Source: Herbaspirillum sp. SJZ106 | GTDB taxonomy: Bacteria > Pseudomonadota > Gammaproteobacteria > Burkholderiales > Burkholderiaceae_D | Direction of reading: 5' to 3' | Length of the DNA stretch: 64,000 nucleotides | NCBI RefSeq assembly: GCF_006715495.1 | Contig: NZ_VFNI01000003.1 | Location: 372,001-436,000 of the forward strand | Shown: positions 9,213 through 18,279 of the stretch, in pieces | Position numbering within the stretch: position 1 is the stretch's first letter | Layout: every line of letters begins with the position of its first letter | Notes under the pieces: model-generated | What the model saw: only the letters and a program-made list of their open reading frames with translations | Database searches by the model: none | What the model was told of the DNA's origin: nothing | Made by a program: the position numbers and the translations under genes

Positions 9213-10153
9213 CAGATTGCTGTTCTCAGGATGGCGAGCAACGCGTTCACATTGCATCCTTGTGTCCCCAGGAAAGCAGCAACGTTATTATCGTGCTCCA
9301 GGAATGACATGGCTTCCTCGTAGAACAGATTGGTCAGGTAGAACGCCAGCAGGCTGGTGCGAAACTCCACCGGGAGTCCGGCGGCCACGTCCCGGCGCAG
9401 GGCAAAGACGGCATCACACTCGTTCACAAAGGTATTGCGGTGAGGTCGGCCTTTCGGGGAGCGCGCTACCGCTGCGATCGGCTTGATATGCAGCAGCTCG
9501 AAACCTTGCTCCTCAAGGTATTCGCTGGCTTGCCAGAATTTTCCTGAATTCTTCATCAGCGGTTGCGCCAACATGGTCGACTCCATCTCAATGCCGACAA
9601 TGCGGTGGTTGTCGAACAAATGCTGCGCTCCCTGCAGGATGGACAACTCAGTACCCTGAGTATCAAGTTTGACAAAAACTGGCGCGTTTGCCGACAGCCC
9701 GTCTATTGCTTGGGCCAGGGTGAGTGTTTCGATCCTGCGTTCCGTTACCGGGAAAAAGTAATTCAGATCGATAATGCGATGCTGCATGGATGGTGTGATT
9801 TCTGGTGGCAGCAGGCTGGAGCCAGTGTCCACATTTGTCACATATAAGGTCTGGATGCCGCCGTCGCGGCTGAGGCCGGTGGTACATGCCGATACTTGGC
9901 TGGGCCAGATCCATGACTTAACGTAGCCGATGTTGGCCTCGTTCGGCTCTACCGCCAACCATTGCGTATTCGGGGCATTCAAGAACTGGAGCCACTTCGC
10001 ATGTGGATAGTACGAAGCGCCGACATCCACGCAGACTACCGTCGGCAGGTGGGGGCTGAGCTGCCTTGAAATGCGTCGGGGCAGGGTGTTCTGGCGAAGG
10101 AAATGCTTCAGTGATTGCGGGGCCAAACGGCGCAAGGCTAAACCCAAACTCAT
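9212..10153 (-). CDS. FkbM family methyltransferase
   Basis: 313 residues. The SAM-binding region VVCVDVGASYYPHAKWL starts near residue 40, followed by WLAVEPNEANI and, further on, VFVKLDTQGTELSILQGA. That last block is the FkbM signature in which Asp/Glu-rich DTQGTE replaces DVEGAE. FkbM proteins O-methylate sugars or polyketides, and they are common in LPS/EPS loci. The start ATG overlaps the preceding stop (TAATG). An ops-like octamer GCGGTAGC on the sense strand (9465-9472) lies inside this gene and is probably fortuitous. Confidence 0.82.
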   Translation of the reverse strand: MSLGLALRRLAPQSLKHFLRQNTLPRRISRQLSPHLPTVVCVDVGASYYPHAKWLQFLNAPNTQWLAVEPNEANIGYVKSWIWPSQVSACTTGLSRDGGIQTLYVTNVDTGSSLLPPEITPSMQHRIIDLNYFFPVTERRIETLTLAQAIDGLSANAPVFVKLDTQGTELSILQGAQHLFDNHRIVGIEMESTMLAQPLMKNSGKFWQASEYLEEQGFELLHIKPIAAVARSPKGRPHRNTFVNECDAVFALRRDVAAGLPVEFRTSLLAFYLTNLFYEEAMSFLEHDNNVAAFLGTQGCNVNALLAILRTAI

Positions 10154-11364
10154 TACAACATCCTTTTTAGCTTGTTCACGGCACGTTCCGTGAATGTCGA
10201 ATTGGAAAAAATCACTTGCAGCGCCACGCGTTCACCTTCCTGCATCAAACCTCCGCGGTGCAGCAGGCGGGCGCCATCGAAGGTGATGAAAGTGCCTGCA
10301 GGACCGGTCATCTTGATCTCATCGGCCATCAGCGTACTTTCCAGCTCGCTGTCCGGCATTACATCCCAGCCCATGTGCGAATTGAAACGTAGGCAGGCGG
10401 GCAGACGCATGAAGTGCCGGCGGAAGTTCTCCGAGTTGACCGACTGGTGGTATTGCTTGGCGTAGTACTCTTTTAACGGGGAGTCACTCTGGGAGCCGAC
10501 CGTACCTACTATCCGGCCAATTATCTCCTGCAAGGGATTGAGCTGCATAGCCTCATAGGCTCCGGGATAACAACTGGTTGGCCCGTTCTGTTCCGTCACG
10601 TCGGACAGGTAGACGATGGCTTTGGGGCAAGAGATCGTTTCGTCCAAGTGGGCATAGAGCGTTCGGGGAGGGCGTTCGAGATTCGCGATGGTGTTCTTCC
10701 ACCAAGTGGCCTGCGGCACGCTCAATTCAAGCGCCAGGCCAGTCACGCGAATCTTGCATCCGGTATAGGCGCTGACCGCATCCAGTACGCCCAATGCCTT
10801 GAATTCCCGGTTGAGTACGTTCCTGATTGCGCGAACGGTGGGGCCGGCATTGATCGACAGGTCCTCGCGTCGCAGCCGGCCGGCTGCCGCGTTGGCGCGA
10901 CACTGCGCCAGAGCACTTTCTGCCAGCTTCCTCATTTCGGCCACGGCAGGTGCGGGCAGGCAGCCAAAGTAGTGCCGGTTCTGTTGCAAGCGGATTGCAT
11001 CCTGTCTTATTTGCTTATCGCTCAGGCTCACGAAGCGCGTGCGTGGCTGTCTTGCATACCATACCAGTTCTTCGCCGATCAGACGCAGGCACGCATTCTT
11101 TAGCTCGAGCAGAAAACGGGTCTCATATGCGTCGTCAGTTTGGGCTTCAAATGTTCTAAAGATGTCGCTGAGCAACTGCTCCAGGTCTTGCCGTATGTCC
11201 TGCCTGCTGCTGGTGTCGAGAGTTACACCCAGTTCCTGGGCGGCAGCATAGATGTCATTGAAAGCAGCCAGCTTTTCTGTCGGGGCGTTCCAACTTGGGA
11301 GGGCAAGATTGAATGCGGGATGGCATCGGTAATTGCCTTCAAGCAGTGTATTGATTTGTTTCAT
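10153..11364 (-). CDS. Phytanoyl-CoA dioxygenase-like Fe(II)/2-oxoglutarate oxygenase
   Basis: 403 residues. The putative metal triad is H-x-D in LYAHLDETISCPKAIVYLSD and a distal His in FDGARLLHRGG. An Arg about ten residues later (ERVALQVIF) would hold 2-oxoglutarate. These fit the PhyH fold (jelly roll). The N-terminal 130 residues are helical and of unknown role. In this setting it might hydroxylate a sugar or fatty acyl group of the glycan; this is inference. It is tightly packed between the polymerase-like gene and FkbM gene. Confidence 0.7.
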   Translation of the reverse strand: MKQINTLLEGNYRCHPAFNLALPSWNAPTEKLAAFNDIYAAAQELGVTLDTSSRQDIRQDLEQLLSDIFRTFEAQTDDAYETRFLLELKNACLRLIGEELVWYARQPRTRFVSLSDKQIRQDAIRLQQNRHYFGCLPAPAVAEMRKLAESALAQCRANAAAGRLRREDLSINAGPTVRAIRNVLNREFKALGVLDAVSAYTGCKIRVTGLALELSVPQATWWKNTIANLERPPRTLYAHLDETISCPKAIVYLSDVTEQNGPTSCYPGAYEAMQLNPLQEIIGRIVGTVGSQSDSPLKEYYAKQYHQSVNSENFRRHFMRLPACLRFNSHMGWDVMPDSELESTLMADEIKMTGPAGTFITFDGARLLHRGGLMQEGERVALQVIFSNSTFTERAVNKLKRML

Positions 11365-11367
11365 AGG

Positions 11368-12798
11368 TCATTGAGTGTTGGCTGGACGGGCGGATTGCAA
11401 TAATCCGTAGTACATGCCCAGGAGCGCCATGAAGTAGCGCCATAAACCTTCGCTGAAAACATCCACCAAACCTCTTCCTGCACAGACGACGATTAACATG
11501 CAGAGTGTCATCAGGGGCACCGATGCGTAGCCTGCTTGTAGTGCACGACGCATTGAGTGAAGAACGCCCCATATCAGCAAAGCATAGAACAGGAGGCTGA
11601 ACACGCCAAATGACACCACATGCTCGACCAGAAAACTATCGCCGCGCTGGAACTTGTCAGGCTCTCCCGCAACGCCCCACAAATGCCCAAGGTAGGCGTC
11701 GGAATATCCAATTCCAAACGGATGTGCAACGAGGCTTTTCATCCCGGTGAGTACCCAAGCCAAGCGAAGGTAAGCAGACTGATCAACTTTGCAACGGAAA
11801 TGGCCTTCGAGATAACATTTGTCGACATCTTCTATTGGCGCGGTCCAGAAAGCTTCGTTCACGAAGGGGCGCTGGGACAGCTCTACATCGGAGTCAAATA
11901 CGTCGTGAGCTGCGGCTTCAAGACTGTAGCTCATGGCTACCCAGCGCGACTTGCCGGCGCTATATCCCAATCCTGCGACTGCGATTAAAAAGCACACCAG
12001 CAGTAACCGACCCCGGCCCCTCGGCAGGTAAGGTTTAAGTTTCTGCCATGATCTGTTCGGACCGATTGCCACTATCAGGATCAGTGCACCGATTCCAATC
12101 GATGCGTATGCAGCGCGTGCGTCCAGCAGCGCCAGTGAAAGTATGCTGAGGCCTGCCAGTACCCAGCCTAGATACTTGAACGCCGTATTCCTGAAGTGCC
12201 ATGCCGTCAACCAACCCGCACACAGCAAGTGCAAGAGTGCCCAGGAAAGATATCGGCGGCCTACACGAGGGGCATTCTTGATGTATTCAAGCAAACCTTG
12301 TCTGGACGATGACAGGAACGGTATATCGCCTTTCTGGATCGCTATAAAGATGTCCAGATACATGAAGGCCAGGTGGACTATCCCGGGGGTCAGAAACACG
12401 GCCAGCGTCAGTGTCGCAATATTCACTTGCGGCTGATTACGAAATATCACGTACAGCAATAAAAATGGGATGAATCCGAGCGCTAGTTCCTTTATGTACG
12501 ATTGTGCTGCCTGTTCCGTCCCGTTTGAGAACGCGAGAATCGCCACATAGATCAACATGGCCAGTAATGGCGCAAGCGGCTTGCAACCATTCCCTAGGCC
12601 GGAGCGGAGAAAGCCGAGCATGCCAAGAACAACGATCAGGAGCAATGCCGCCAACAGGTCGGCAGTGAAATATTTTGACGGTGCTAGATAGAGCGTAAGA
12701 ATCACGGCCAAGGCCGCACCGCTGATCACAGGAAATGCCCATGCCAGTCGTAGCCGTTTTTTGCCATCGTCAAAACCTGAGGAGTTTCTTTGCAGCAT
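11368..12798 (-). CDS. O-antigen polymerase/ligase-like membrane protein (Wzy/WaaL type)
   Basis: 476 residues with about eleven hydrophobic spans and one large periplasmic segment (about residues 290-370, containing several Cys and charged residues). This is the topology of Wzy polymerases and WaaL ligases. The segment KSLVAHPFGIGYSDAYLGHLWG resembles the conserved 'hPxGhG' stretch of the O-antigen ligase family. The start ATG directly follows the previous stop TAA. Topology cannot separate polymerase from ligase; inside the operon a polymerase is the simpler guess. Confidence 0.75.
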   Translation of the reverse strand: MLQRNSSGFDDGKKRLRLAWAFPVISGAALAVILTLYLAPSKYFTADLLAALLLIVVLGMLGFLRSGLGNGCKPLAPLLAMLIYVAILAFSNGTEQAAQSYIKELALGFIPFLLLYVIFRNQPQVNIATLTLAVFLTPGIVHLAFMYLDIFIAIQKGDIPFLSSSRQGLLEYIKNAPRVGRRYLSWALLHLLCAGWLTAWHFRNTAFKYLGWVLAGLSILSLALLDARAAYASIGIGALILIVAIGPNRSWQKLKPYLPRGRGRLLLVCFLIAVAGLGYSAGKSRWVAMSYSLEAAAHDVFDSDVELSQRPFVNEAFWTAPIEDVDKCYLEGHFRCKVDQSAYLRLAWVLTGMKSLVAHPFGIGYSDAYLGHLWGVAGEPDKFQRGDSFLVEHVVSFGVFSLLFYALLIWGVLHSMRRALQAGYASVPLMTLCMLIVVCAGRGLVDVFSEGLWRYFMALLGMYYGLLQSARPANTQ

Positions 12799-14442
12799 TT
12801 AATTCTCGTTTGTGGGTGGGGCATTATCTTCTTGCCCGTTCTCCATCGCCATGACAAAGCGGGAAAACGCCGGGAGGCTGACCAGGTTGATGAAAGCGGC
12901 TTTTATTCCGTCCTCTGTTATCTCGCCGATATTGCAGGCGCGCCAAAACGACACGAAGGCTTTTTGCAACTCCCGTTCACCGTCTTTGTCGTAGAGGTTA
13001 TGCATGTAGTAAAAGGCCAGCGCCTGGCGCTGCATTTCTTCTTTCGGCACAGGCAGCACGTCATATGTCTTGAGCATGTGCCCGTACTCTTCGCTGGTAC
13101 GCGCCGTGCGGCAAAAATCAAAGGTGTAGTGCGGATGGCGTGCGCTCCCGATACTGGGAACCCCCAGGTAAGCAAGTTCATGCGCCACGGTACCATAGAC
13201 CGTGATACCGCAGGCAATGCCCGCCTGAGCCAGTTGTACATTGCTTGTGCTTGCCGGCAGCCATTGCAAGGCGGGGTACTTTGCACGCAGACCGACCATT
13301 GCTTCGTCGCTCAAGGCAATCTGGTTTGGGTGCGGCTTCAGGAAAAAGTTGACGGCCGCCGATTGCAGGGCTTCAATCGTGAAACAGATCCAGTGCCAGA
13401 AGTCATGGAAAACTAGTTCCGGGTAAATGTGAGGACTGTCGTAGAAGTCGTGCAGGAATACCACAACCGCACCATTCAGTCCGGTGGGAAGCTTTGTACT
13501 TGCTTGCCCATACGCCGATTGACGCATGTAGCTCGTTGCAGCATCTACGGTGCCCGACAGGCGGCTTTCCAATTGCTCCCGTGCCTGCTGCAGTCTTTCA
13601 GCCTGACGGTCCAGCGCCTCAAAGCCGCTTCGATAGCCTGAAAAGTCCTGTGTGTGATAACTGTCCTTTTGCGTCAGTCGTTTCCCGAACCCGTTGAGGT
13701 TGCCAAAGGACCAAACCGCAACGCCCTTTTGCAAGGCAACGCGAACCGGGATGCCATGTTCCAGATAAGTGGTGTACGAAGTCAGGTACCAGCGAGGGCG
13801 TGTTCGTCCAAAATAGGCCTGAGCCTGCCGGACATCGCGTAGGGCTTGCCATACTAGACGTCGAACAAACCTGTCAGACACGTCAAACTCAGGTGATGGT
13901 TTGAAGCGCAGGTAGGAGTCAATGATCAGATCCGCCACCTGGATCCCGTCAATTTGCAGGAAGTAGTTGTGCTCCTGCTGTTGCAGTTGGCGCCAAAGAC
14001 GGCCAGCATTGATCCAATCGGCCAGATTGCTGTATGGATGGGACCAGGTTGAGCAACGATAAGCAACACTGTCGATGAATGCGCCATAGGCGCGTATCCA
14101 AGGCCCGCTCCACAGCCAGGTCACCGGTGCTGCTCGTTTTAGCTCCGCCCGCCAGCCGGTGCCGACTGCGCCGCTGACGGCCCTTACTATCACTAGCTCG
14201 GCACGTCCGTGCGAGCCAGCGCTCAATCGGGTTCGAATCGCACCGAACAGCAGAAAGTAAAACTTGTCAGGGACGGATTGAAACGCCAGTGTAGGAGCAC
14301 TTGCTTGCGCCGGTGGGACAAAAGGCGCAGGAGGCATGTTGGCCAGAATGGCAGGGTGTACCCCGGGCTCTTTCGGATAATTGGTGACCAGACTGCCGAT
14401 CTTCCCGAGTATCTTCTTAAACCTATCGAGCACTACTATCAC
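12799..14442 (-). CDS. Capsule-type GT-B glycosyltransferase-like protein
   Basis: 547 residues. The C-terminal 250 residues contain NFFLKPHPNQ, then ACGITVYGTVAHELAYLGVPSIGSARHPHYTF. This pattern (KPHP, then a G(T/S)xxxExxxxGxP(S/V)I block) is seen in capsule-synthesis transferases of the KpsC/KpsS and CDP-glycerol transferase type. The N-terminal half gives no recognisable motif. The first start is GTG at 14442, overlapping the preceding FkbM gene by 20 bases. A GTG at 14433, with AGG eight bases upstream, may be the true start. The donor is unknown; a nonulosonate or Kdo-like sugar is possible because this gene lies close to the pse genes. Confidence 0.62.
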   Translation of the reverse strand: MIVVLDRFKKILGKIGSLVTNYPKEPGVHPAILANMPPAPFVPPAQASAPTLAFQSVPDKFYFLLFGAIRTRLSAGSHGRAELVIVRAVSGAVGTGWRAELKRAAPVTWLWSGPWIRAYGAFIDSVAYRCSTWSHPYSNLADWINAGRLWRQLQQQEHNYFLQIDGIQVADLIIDSYLRFKPSPEFDVSDRFVRRLVWQALRDVRQAQAYFGRTRPRWYLTSYTTYLEHGIPVRVALQKGVAVWSFGNLNGFGKRLTQKDSYHTQDFSGYRSGFEALDRQAERLQQAREQLESRLSGTVDAATSYMRQSAYGQASTKLPTGLNGAVVVFLHDFYDSPHIYPELVFHDFWHWICFTIEALQSAAVNFFLKPHPNQIALSDEAMVGLRAKYPALQWLPASTSNVQLAQAGIACGITVYGTVAHELAYLGVPSIGSARHPHYTFDFCRTARTSEEYGHMLKTYDVLPVPKEEMQRQALAFYYMHNLYDKDGERELQKAFVSFWRACNIGEITEDGIKAAFINLVSLPAFSRFVMAMENGQEDNAPPTNEN

Positions 14443-15130
14443 CTGACTGGGAAAGCTCGTTTGCCGTGAAGAGATAGTCCTGACCGGAGAGCTGTTCGAC
14501 GAATTGATATCCCTGCAATGTCAGATATGAATTCAAGCGCGCAAAGTCTCTGCATTCAATGAGAAGGTATTTAAAGCGGAATGCCTTGTGATCCACGCCT
14601 TTGAGCACTTCCAACTCCGCACCCTCTACATCCAGTGAGAGGAAGTCGATCATCTTGGGCGCCCTTGCATCGAGCAACAGAGAGTTTAGTGTGCGTGCCA
14701 CCGCGCCAAATTCAAAGATGGTCTCGCCACGAGCCAGGAAACGATCCCCTTGTTGAGCATGCGCGAGCGGATCCGAGATGTCCGATTCCAAGCTGACCGG
14801 CGTTGACATCAGGTTGGAGTAGGCGATGCGGACGAACTCGCTGTCATATTCAAACGACACGCAGGCCGCGCAATAGATGCTGTCCTCTGGCGAGCGATTT
14901 TTCCGGCACTTGAGATAGTTCTGGGGGGCGGGTTCGACCAGCAAACCGCGCCAATTTCGGTATTTCTCAAAATACAGGCTGTTGGATTGGGTTACGCCAT
15001 CATTGGCACCAAGCTCAACAAAATAGCCGTTGTTGTAATCTACATATTTTTCAAGCTTGCGATCCAGTTGATTCAGGCTGGAATACTTTCCTCGCAGCAG
15101 GCGTTTGGCAAGCAACTTAACTGTTTGCAT
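14423..15130 (-). CDS. FkbM family methyltransferase (second copy)
   Basis: 235 residues, a compact FkbM domain. YFVELGANDGVTQSNSLYFEK is motif I, LLVEPAPQNYLKC follows, and MIDFLSLDVEGAELEVLKGVD carries the DVEGAE signature. It is clearly different in sequence from the FkbM protein at 9212-10153, so it is not a recent duplication. It lies two bases after the PIG-L deacetylase gene and overlaps the next gene, fitting one transcript. A role in O-methylating a sugar is likely; which sugar is unknown. Confidence 0.85.
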   Translation of the reverse strand: MQTVKLLAKRLLRGKYSSLNQLDRKLEKYVDYNNGYFVELGANDGVTQSNSLYFEKYRNWRGLLVEPAPQNYLKCRKNRSPEDSIYCAACVSFEYDSEFVRIAYSNLMSTPVSLESDISDPLAHAQQGDRFLARGETIFEFGAVARTLNSLLLDARAPKMIDFLSLDVEGAELEVLKGVDHKAFRFKYLLIECRDFARLNSYLTLQGYQFVEQLSGQDYLFTANELSQSGDSSAR

Positions 15131-15132
15131 AT

Positions 15133-15804
15133 TTATCTAAGAACTCTCATCACCATGAATGCTTCGGCCGCAGCCGATCCTACGCAGAACCCACGATGTT
15201 CTGCAAGGCAGCGCATGTGTTCCAGGCTGCGTGAATGCGGCGAGGTGCGCATTTCTAGCATGTAGGCTTCTAGCGCCTGCATTTTGGATTCCAGCTGGGC
15301 GCTGATATCGACAAAGAAATTGGGTAGAAACGGAGCCAGGCCCGGGCTGGCCCACTCGGTACTGGACATTACTTCGAAGGCGAAAATTTCCCGAATCGTG
15401 CTGCCCGGCATGGGCCGACAAGCCGTCATGGCCGCCTGGTGAACTATCCGGTGATCGACATTCAAGTCTCCGTAGTGATGGGTGTACACGATGTCAGGCG
15501 CGAGCTTGCCGATGAGCGCTTCGAGCGGTTGAACGACGTCCAGCAGGGGGAGACCGTCAAGTCGATTATCCGGAAGGTTCAAGAAAGTAACGCTACTGAT
15601 GCCGAGAATGCATCGCGCATTCTCGGTCGCGTGTTGCCGCTGAAGCAGATCCGCCGGTTCAGTACCATTCCTTGACGTGACCCCGTCAGCCACAAAGATG
15701 ACGTGAACTTGGTCGCCTTCGGCAGCGTGTTTGGCAATGGTGCCCCCGCAACCAAGGGCTTCATCATCTGCATGTGCCGCTACTACCAGAACGGTTTTAT
15801 TCAT
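15133..15804 (-). CDS. PIG-L family N-acetyl-sugar deacetylase
   Basis: 223 residues with the zinc-site motif VVAAHADDEALGCGG at the N-terminus (AHxDDE) and YTHHYGDLNVDHRIVHQA in the middle (second zinc ligand and conserved DH). PIG-L/LmbE enzymes remove N-acetyl groups from GlcNAc-type or nonulosonate precursors. Here the gene follows pseI, so removal of an acetyl to free an amine for another acyl group is a reasonable guess. The ATG at 15804 overlaps the end of pseI by eight bases; a TTG three bases earlier is less likely. Confidence 0.85.
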   Translation of the reverse strand: MNKTVLVVAAHADDEALGCGGTIAKHAAEGDQVHVIFVADGVTSRNGTEPADLLQRQHATENARCILGISSVTFLNLPDNRLDGLPLLDVVQPLEALIGKLAPDIVYTHHYGDLNVDHRIVHQAAMTACRPMPGSTIREIFAFEVMSSTEWASPGLAPFLPNFFVDISAQLESKMQALEAYMLEMRTSPHSRSLEHMRCLAEHRGFCVGSAAAEAFMVMRVLR

Positions 15805-16843
15805 CAAACTGATCCCAGCTAGTGGCAGTGCCGCGAGCGACGCTTACCTTTAAACGCTTCCCGATCAGCGTGTCGAAATGTTTTGGCGCAAGCCCCATGC
15901 CGGGGCGGATGCGCCGAATGTCTTTTGCGTCTACAACAGCGCCTGCCGGAAGATCACGAACGAAATACACCGAACGGCGAAATACCTTGCTTCCTGCTTC
16001 GGCAGACTGTCGCTCGTACCCGACATTGCCAAGTGCCAGCCACGCATTGTGCGTCTCCGAGCACAAGCGCTCAAGCTCTGCAGGCTCGATCGAGAATTCG
16101 CTGTCTGGTCCCTTGTCGGTACGGCTCAGGGTGAAATGTTTTTCAATGACGCAGGCCCCCAGTGCCACGGCCGCGACGGATGCCGTAGTACCGATGGTAT
16201 GGTCCGAAAGGCCGGGAATCGTGCCAAATCGTCTGGCCAGTTCCTGCATTTGCCTGATGTTTGCCTGATCCATCGGGGCCGGATAGCTACTGATGCAATG
16301 CAAGAGGACAAGATCTTTACAACCGGCACTACGCGCAGCATCCACCGCTTCGGCAATTTCAGCCTCGGTCGCCATGCCGGTCGACATGATCATGGGCTTG
16401 CCTGTTTTTGCAACGTACCGAATCAACGGAAGATCCGTGTTTTCGAAGGAGGCGATTTTATAGACCGGCGTGTCCAACTGTTCCAGCAGATCGACTGCGC
16501 TCTCGTCGAACGGTGTCGAGAAGACATCGATGCCGATTTTTCTGGCATGGGCGAACATGGCGTCATGCCATTCGAATGGCGTTTGCGCCCACTTGTACAG
16601 ATCGTAGAGCTTGAACCCGTCCCATAATCCGCCTTTCACCATGAAGTCGGGACGATCGCAATCGATTGTCATGGTCTCCGCGGTATAGGTCTGCAGTTTG
16701 ATTGCACTGGCGCCGCAGCGCTTTGCGGCATCGATCGTCTCGAGCGCACGCTCCAGAGAGCCGTTGTGGTTGGCTGAAAGTTCGGCAATGATGTACGGAG
16801 GATGATCTGCCCCGATCTTTCTGCCATTGATTTCAAATGTCAT
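15797..16843 (-). CDS. pseI: Pseudaminic acid synthase
   Basis: 348 residues, NeuB family. It condenses the 6-deoxy-AltdiNAc-type sugar with phosphoenolpyruvate to give a nonulosonate. Seen: IIAELSANHNGSLERALE (PEP/metal region), IKLQTYTAETMTID, VKGGLWDGFKLYDLYKWAQTPFEWH (strongly PseI-like), a VIEKHFTLSR block with the conserved EKHFT, and a C-terminal SAF/antifreeze-like domain ending IGKRLKVSVARGT. The TIDCDRPDF and GGLWDG stretches favour PseI over NeuB and LegI. It lies 11 bases downstream of the first formyltransferase-like gene. Confidence 0.93.
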   Translation of the reverse strand: MTFEINGRKIGADHPPYIIAELSANHNGSLERALETIDAAKRCGASAIKLQTYTAETMTIDCDRPDFMVKGGLWDGFKLYDLYKWAQTPFEWHDAMFAHARKIGIDVFSTPFDESAVDLLEQLDTPVYKIASFENTDLPLIRYVAKTGKPMIMSTGMATEAEIAEAVDAARSAGCKDLVLLHCISSYPAPMDQANIRQMQELARRFGTIPGLSDHTIGTTASVAAVALGACVIEKHFTLSRTDKGPDSEFSIEPAELERLCSETHNAWLALGNVGYERQSAEAGSKVFRRSVYFVRDLPAGAVVDAKDIRRIRPGMGLAPKHFDTLIGKRLKVSVARGTATSWDQFDE

Positions 16844-16854
16844 GGTTCAACCCT

Positions 16855-17541
16855 TCATTCAATGGGTTTTTTGCGGATTACGACCCTGGCGATGATTTCA
16901 TCTTCCAGGTACTGAGCATCTGAAAACTCCAACCGGAAATTCCCGTGTTGAATAAATGCGTGGGGATAGGTCGGTGCATCCAGCATGCGAATATGATCAT
17001 AGACCTGCTCCAGCCCCCCCTCCAGGGGCAACAGACTTTGCTCAGGCTTGCGGCGCCGGAAAATAACGGCTTCTCCTTGTTGGGGAACTGCTTCCGGTTC
17101 GGCCGCAATCATCCATCGGATGATGTCGAAACTGGCCACGCCCGCCCGCAGGTAGATGTCTTCGGCTCGCCCATCCAGTGACAGTTCCCGCTTGGCATAG
17201 ACAGGCCCTGAATCCATTTCGCTGACCATCCGCAATGCAGAAAGCTTAGTGCTTTTGTGTCCTGCGACGATCAGGTTTTGCAGCGGACTTCCGCCCCGGC
17301 CATATGGGACATCGGTCATATGAAAACAAACGCACTCGAAGCGGGACCATATTTCAGTCGGGACGTGCCAATTCCAATGCAGGAAGAAGATGTAGCGTAA
17401 TCCGGCGGTCTCTTTGACGCTTTGCAAAAGTTCATCAGGAGATTCGACCCAGGCCCACTGACCTTTTTCCTGCGTGCTCAACTTTGCAAATCCTGGCCGG
17501 TGCCAGGATTTGCAACTCGCAACGATGTAGCTGGTAGCCAT
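16855..17541 (-). CDS. Formyltransferase-fold protein A (pse/amino-sugar cluster)
   Basis: 228 residues resembling the N-terminal catalytic domain of methionyl-tRNA formyltransferase. Seen: VCFHMTDVPYGRGGSPLQNLI, then SEMDSGPVYAKRELSLDG. The His of the N-x-H site and the downstream Asp (MDSG) are present, but the usual Asn two residues before the His is Cys. Such proteins in nonulosonate clusters are generally taken as N-formyltransferases using 10-formyl-tetrahydrofolate on an amino sugar. The start overlaps the stop of the next formyltransferase-like gene by one base, so the pair is translationally coupled. Substrate not proven. Confidence 0.75.
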   Translation of the reverse strand: MATSYIVASCKSWHRPGFAKLSTQEKGQWAWVESPDELLQSVKETAGLRYIFFLHWNWHVPTEIWSRFECVCFHMTDVPYGRGGSPLQNLIVAGHKSTKLSALRMVSEMDSGPVYAKRELSLDGRAEDIYLRAGVASFDIIRWMIAAEPEAVPQQGEAVIFRRRKPEQSLLPLEGGLEQVYDHIRMLDAPTYPHAFIQHGNFRLEFSDAQYLEDEIIARVVIRKKPIE

Positions 17542-18200
17542 TATTTATCTGTCCTGTCTTCGGCCGTGATGCTTATTTGATAGCGTCTGCCGCGTATCTC
17601 AAAAAAGGCCGGGTAGTTCTGATTGTCGACAACCCTGAGCAAGTCGAATTGTTCGGCCAAAGTCCTGGATGGGTCGAGTTTGCTGTCCTCTGCGCGGCGA
17701 CGGGGATAGCTGCTCCCTGGTCCGGTCTGCTGACGCGCTTTTTTGACGATCGACGGGTAGGCTTGCAACCACTGCATACACAACTTCTGTGTGGCCCTGG
17801 CTTGCAACAATCGCCATTCGGGATTGAGTTCGGTACCATCGAGTTCAATCCATTCCTGAAGATAGATCTGTCCCGCGTCAACGGCATCGACTGCCTCGAT
17901 CAGAGTGACAGGGATAAGATTCTTCCCTTCCAGGATTTGCCATGTCATGGGAGCCCAGCCACGTCCATCGGGAAGGTCACTCTCGTGAACCACCAGCGTA
18001 TGTTTGTATTGCTGACGAACTGCTGCCGGCAGGATGCGACTAAAGCTCAGGCAAAAGCAGAAATCAGCCGGAAGGGCTTGATCCGGCAGGTGCGCAATCT
18101 GAACTGAGTGTCCGGCCGACTCCCATTCCTGCGTCAGCTCACCAACGTAGGGGGAGATCCAGGAGCCAGCATCCATGAGTACCTGAATCACATATTGCAC
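17541..18200 (-). CDS. Formyltransferase-fold protein B (pse/amino-sugar cluster)
   Basis: 219 residues. HTLVVHESDLPDGRGWAP followed by LIPVTLIEAVDAVDAGQIYLQ is the HxxDLPxGRGxxP version of the formyltransferase active-site region. The His and the later Asp are kept, but the catalytic-site Asn (N-x-H) is Val. Start GTG at 18200 has AAAGGAC six bases upstream. It is a distant paralogue of the next gene. Because the cluster builds two amine-bearing sugars and shows no acetyltransferase gene, one plausible reading is that A and B each acylate one of them. The assignment is inference. Confidence 0.72.
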   Translation of the reverse strand: MQYVIQVLMDAGSWISPYVGELTQEWESAGHSVQIAHLPDQALPADFCFCLSFSRILPAAVRQQYKHTLVVHESDLPDGRGWAPMTWQILEGKNLIPVTLIEAVDAVDAGQIYLQEWIELDGTELNPEWRLLQARATQKLCMQWLQAYPSIVKKARQQTGPGSSYPRRRAEDSKLDPSRTLAEQFDLLRVVDNQNYPAFFEIRGRRYQISITAEDRTDK

Positions 18201-18279
18201 GTTTTTGTCCTTTGATGGTTACGATGAACGATGCCGGGTTCAAATATTCCTCCGGCTGTGAAAATATCTTAATTTTTGT

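Noticed and set aside
9465..9472. Second ops-like octamer GCGGTAGC on the operon sense strand
   Set aside because: Inside a coding segment (Ala-Ala-Val-Ala) far from any leader; treated as chance and as a caution for the leader element.
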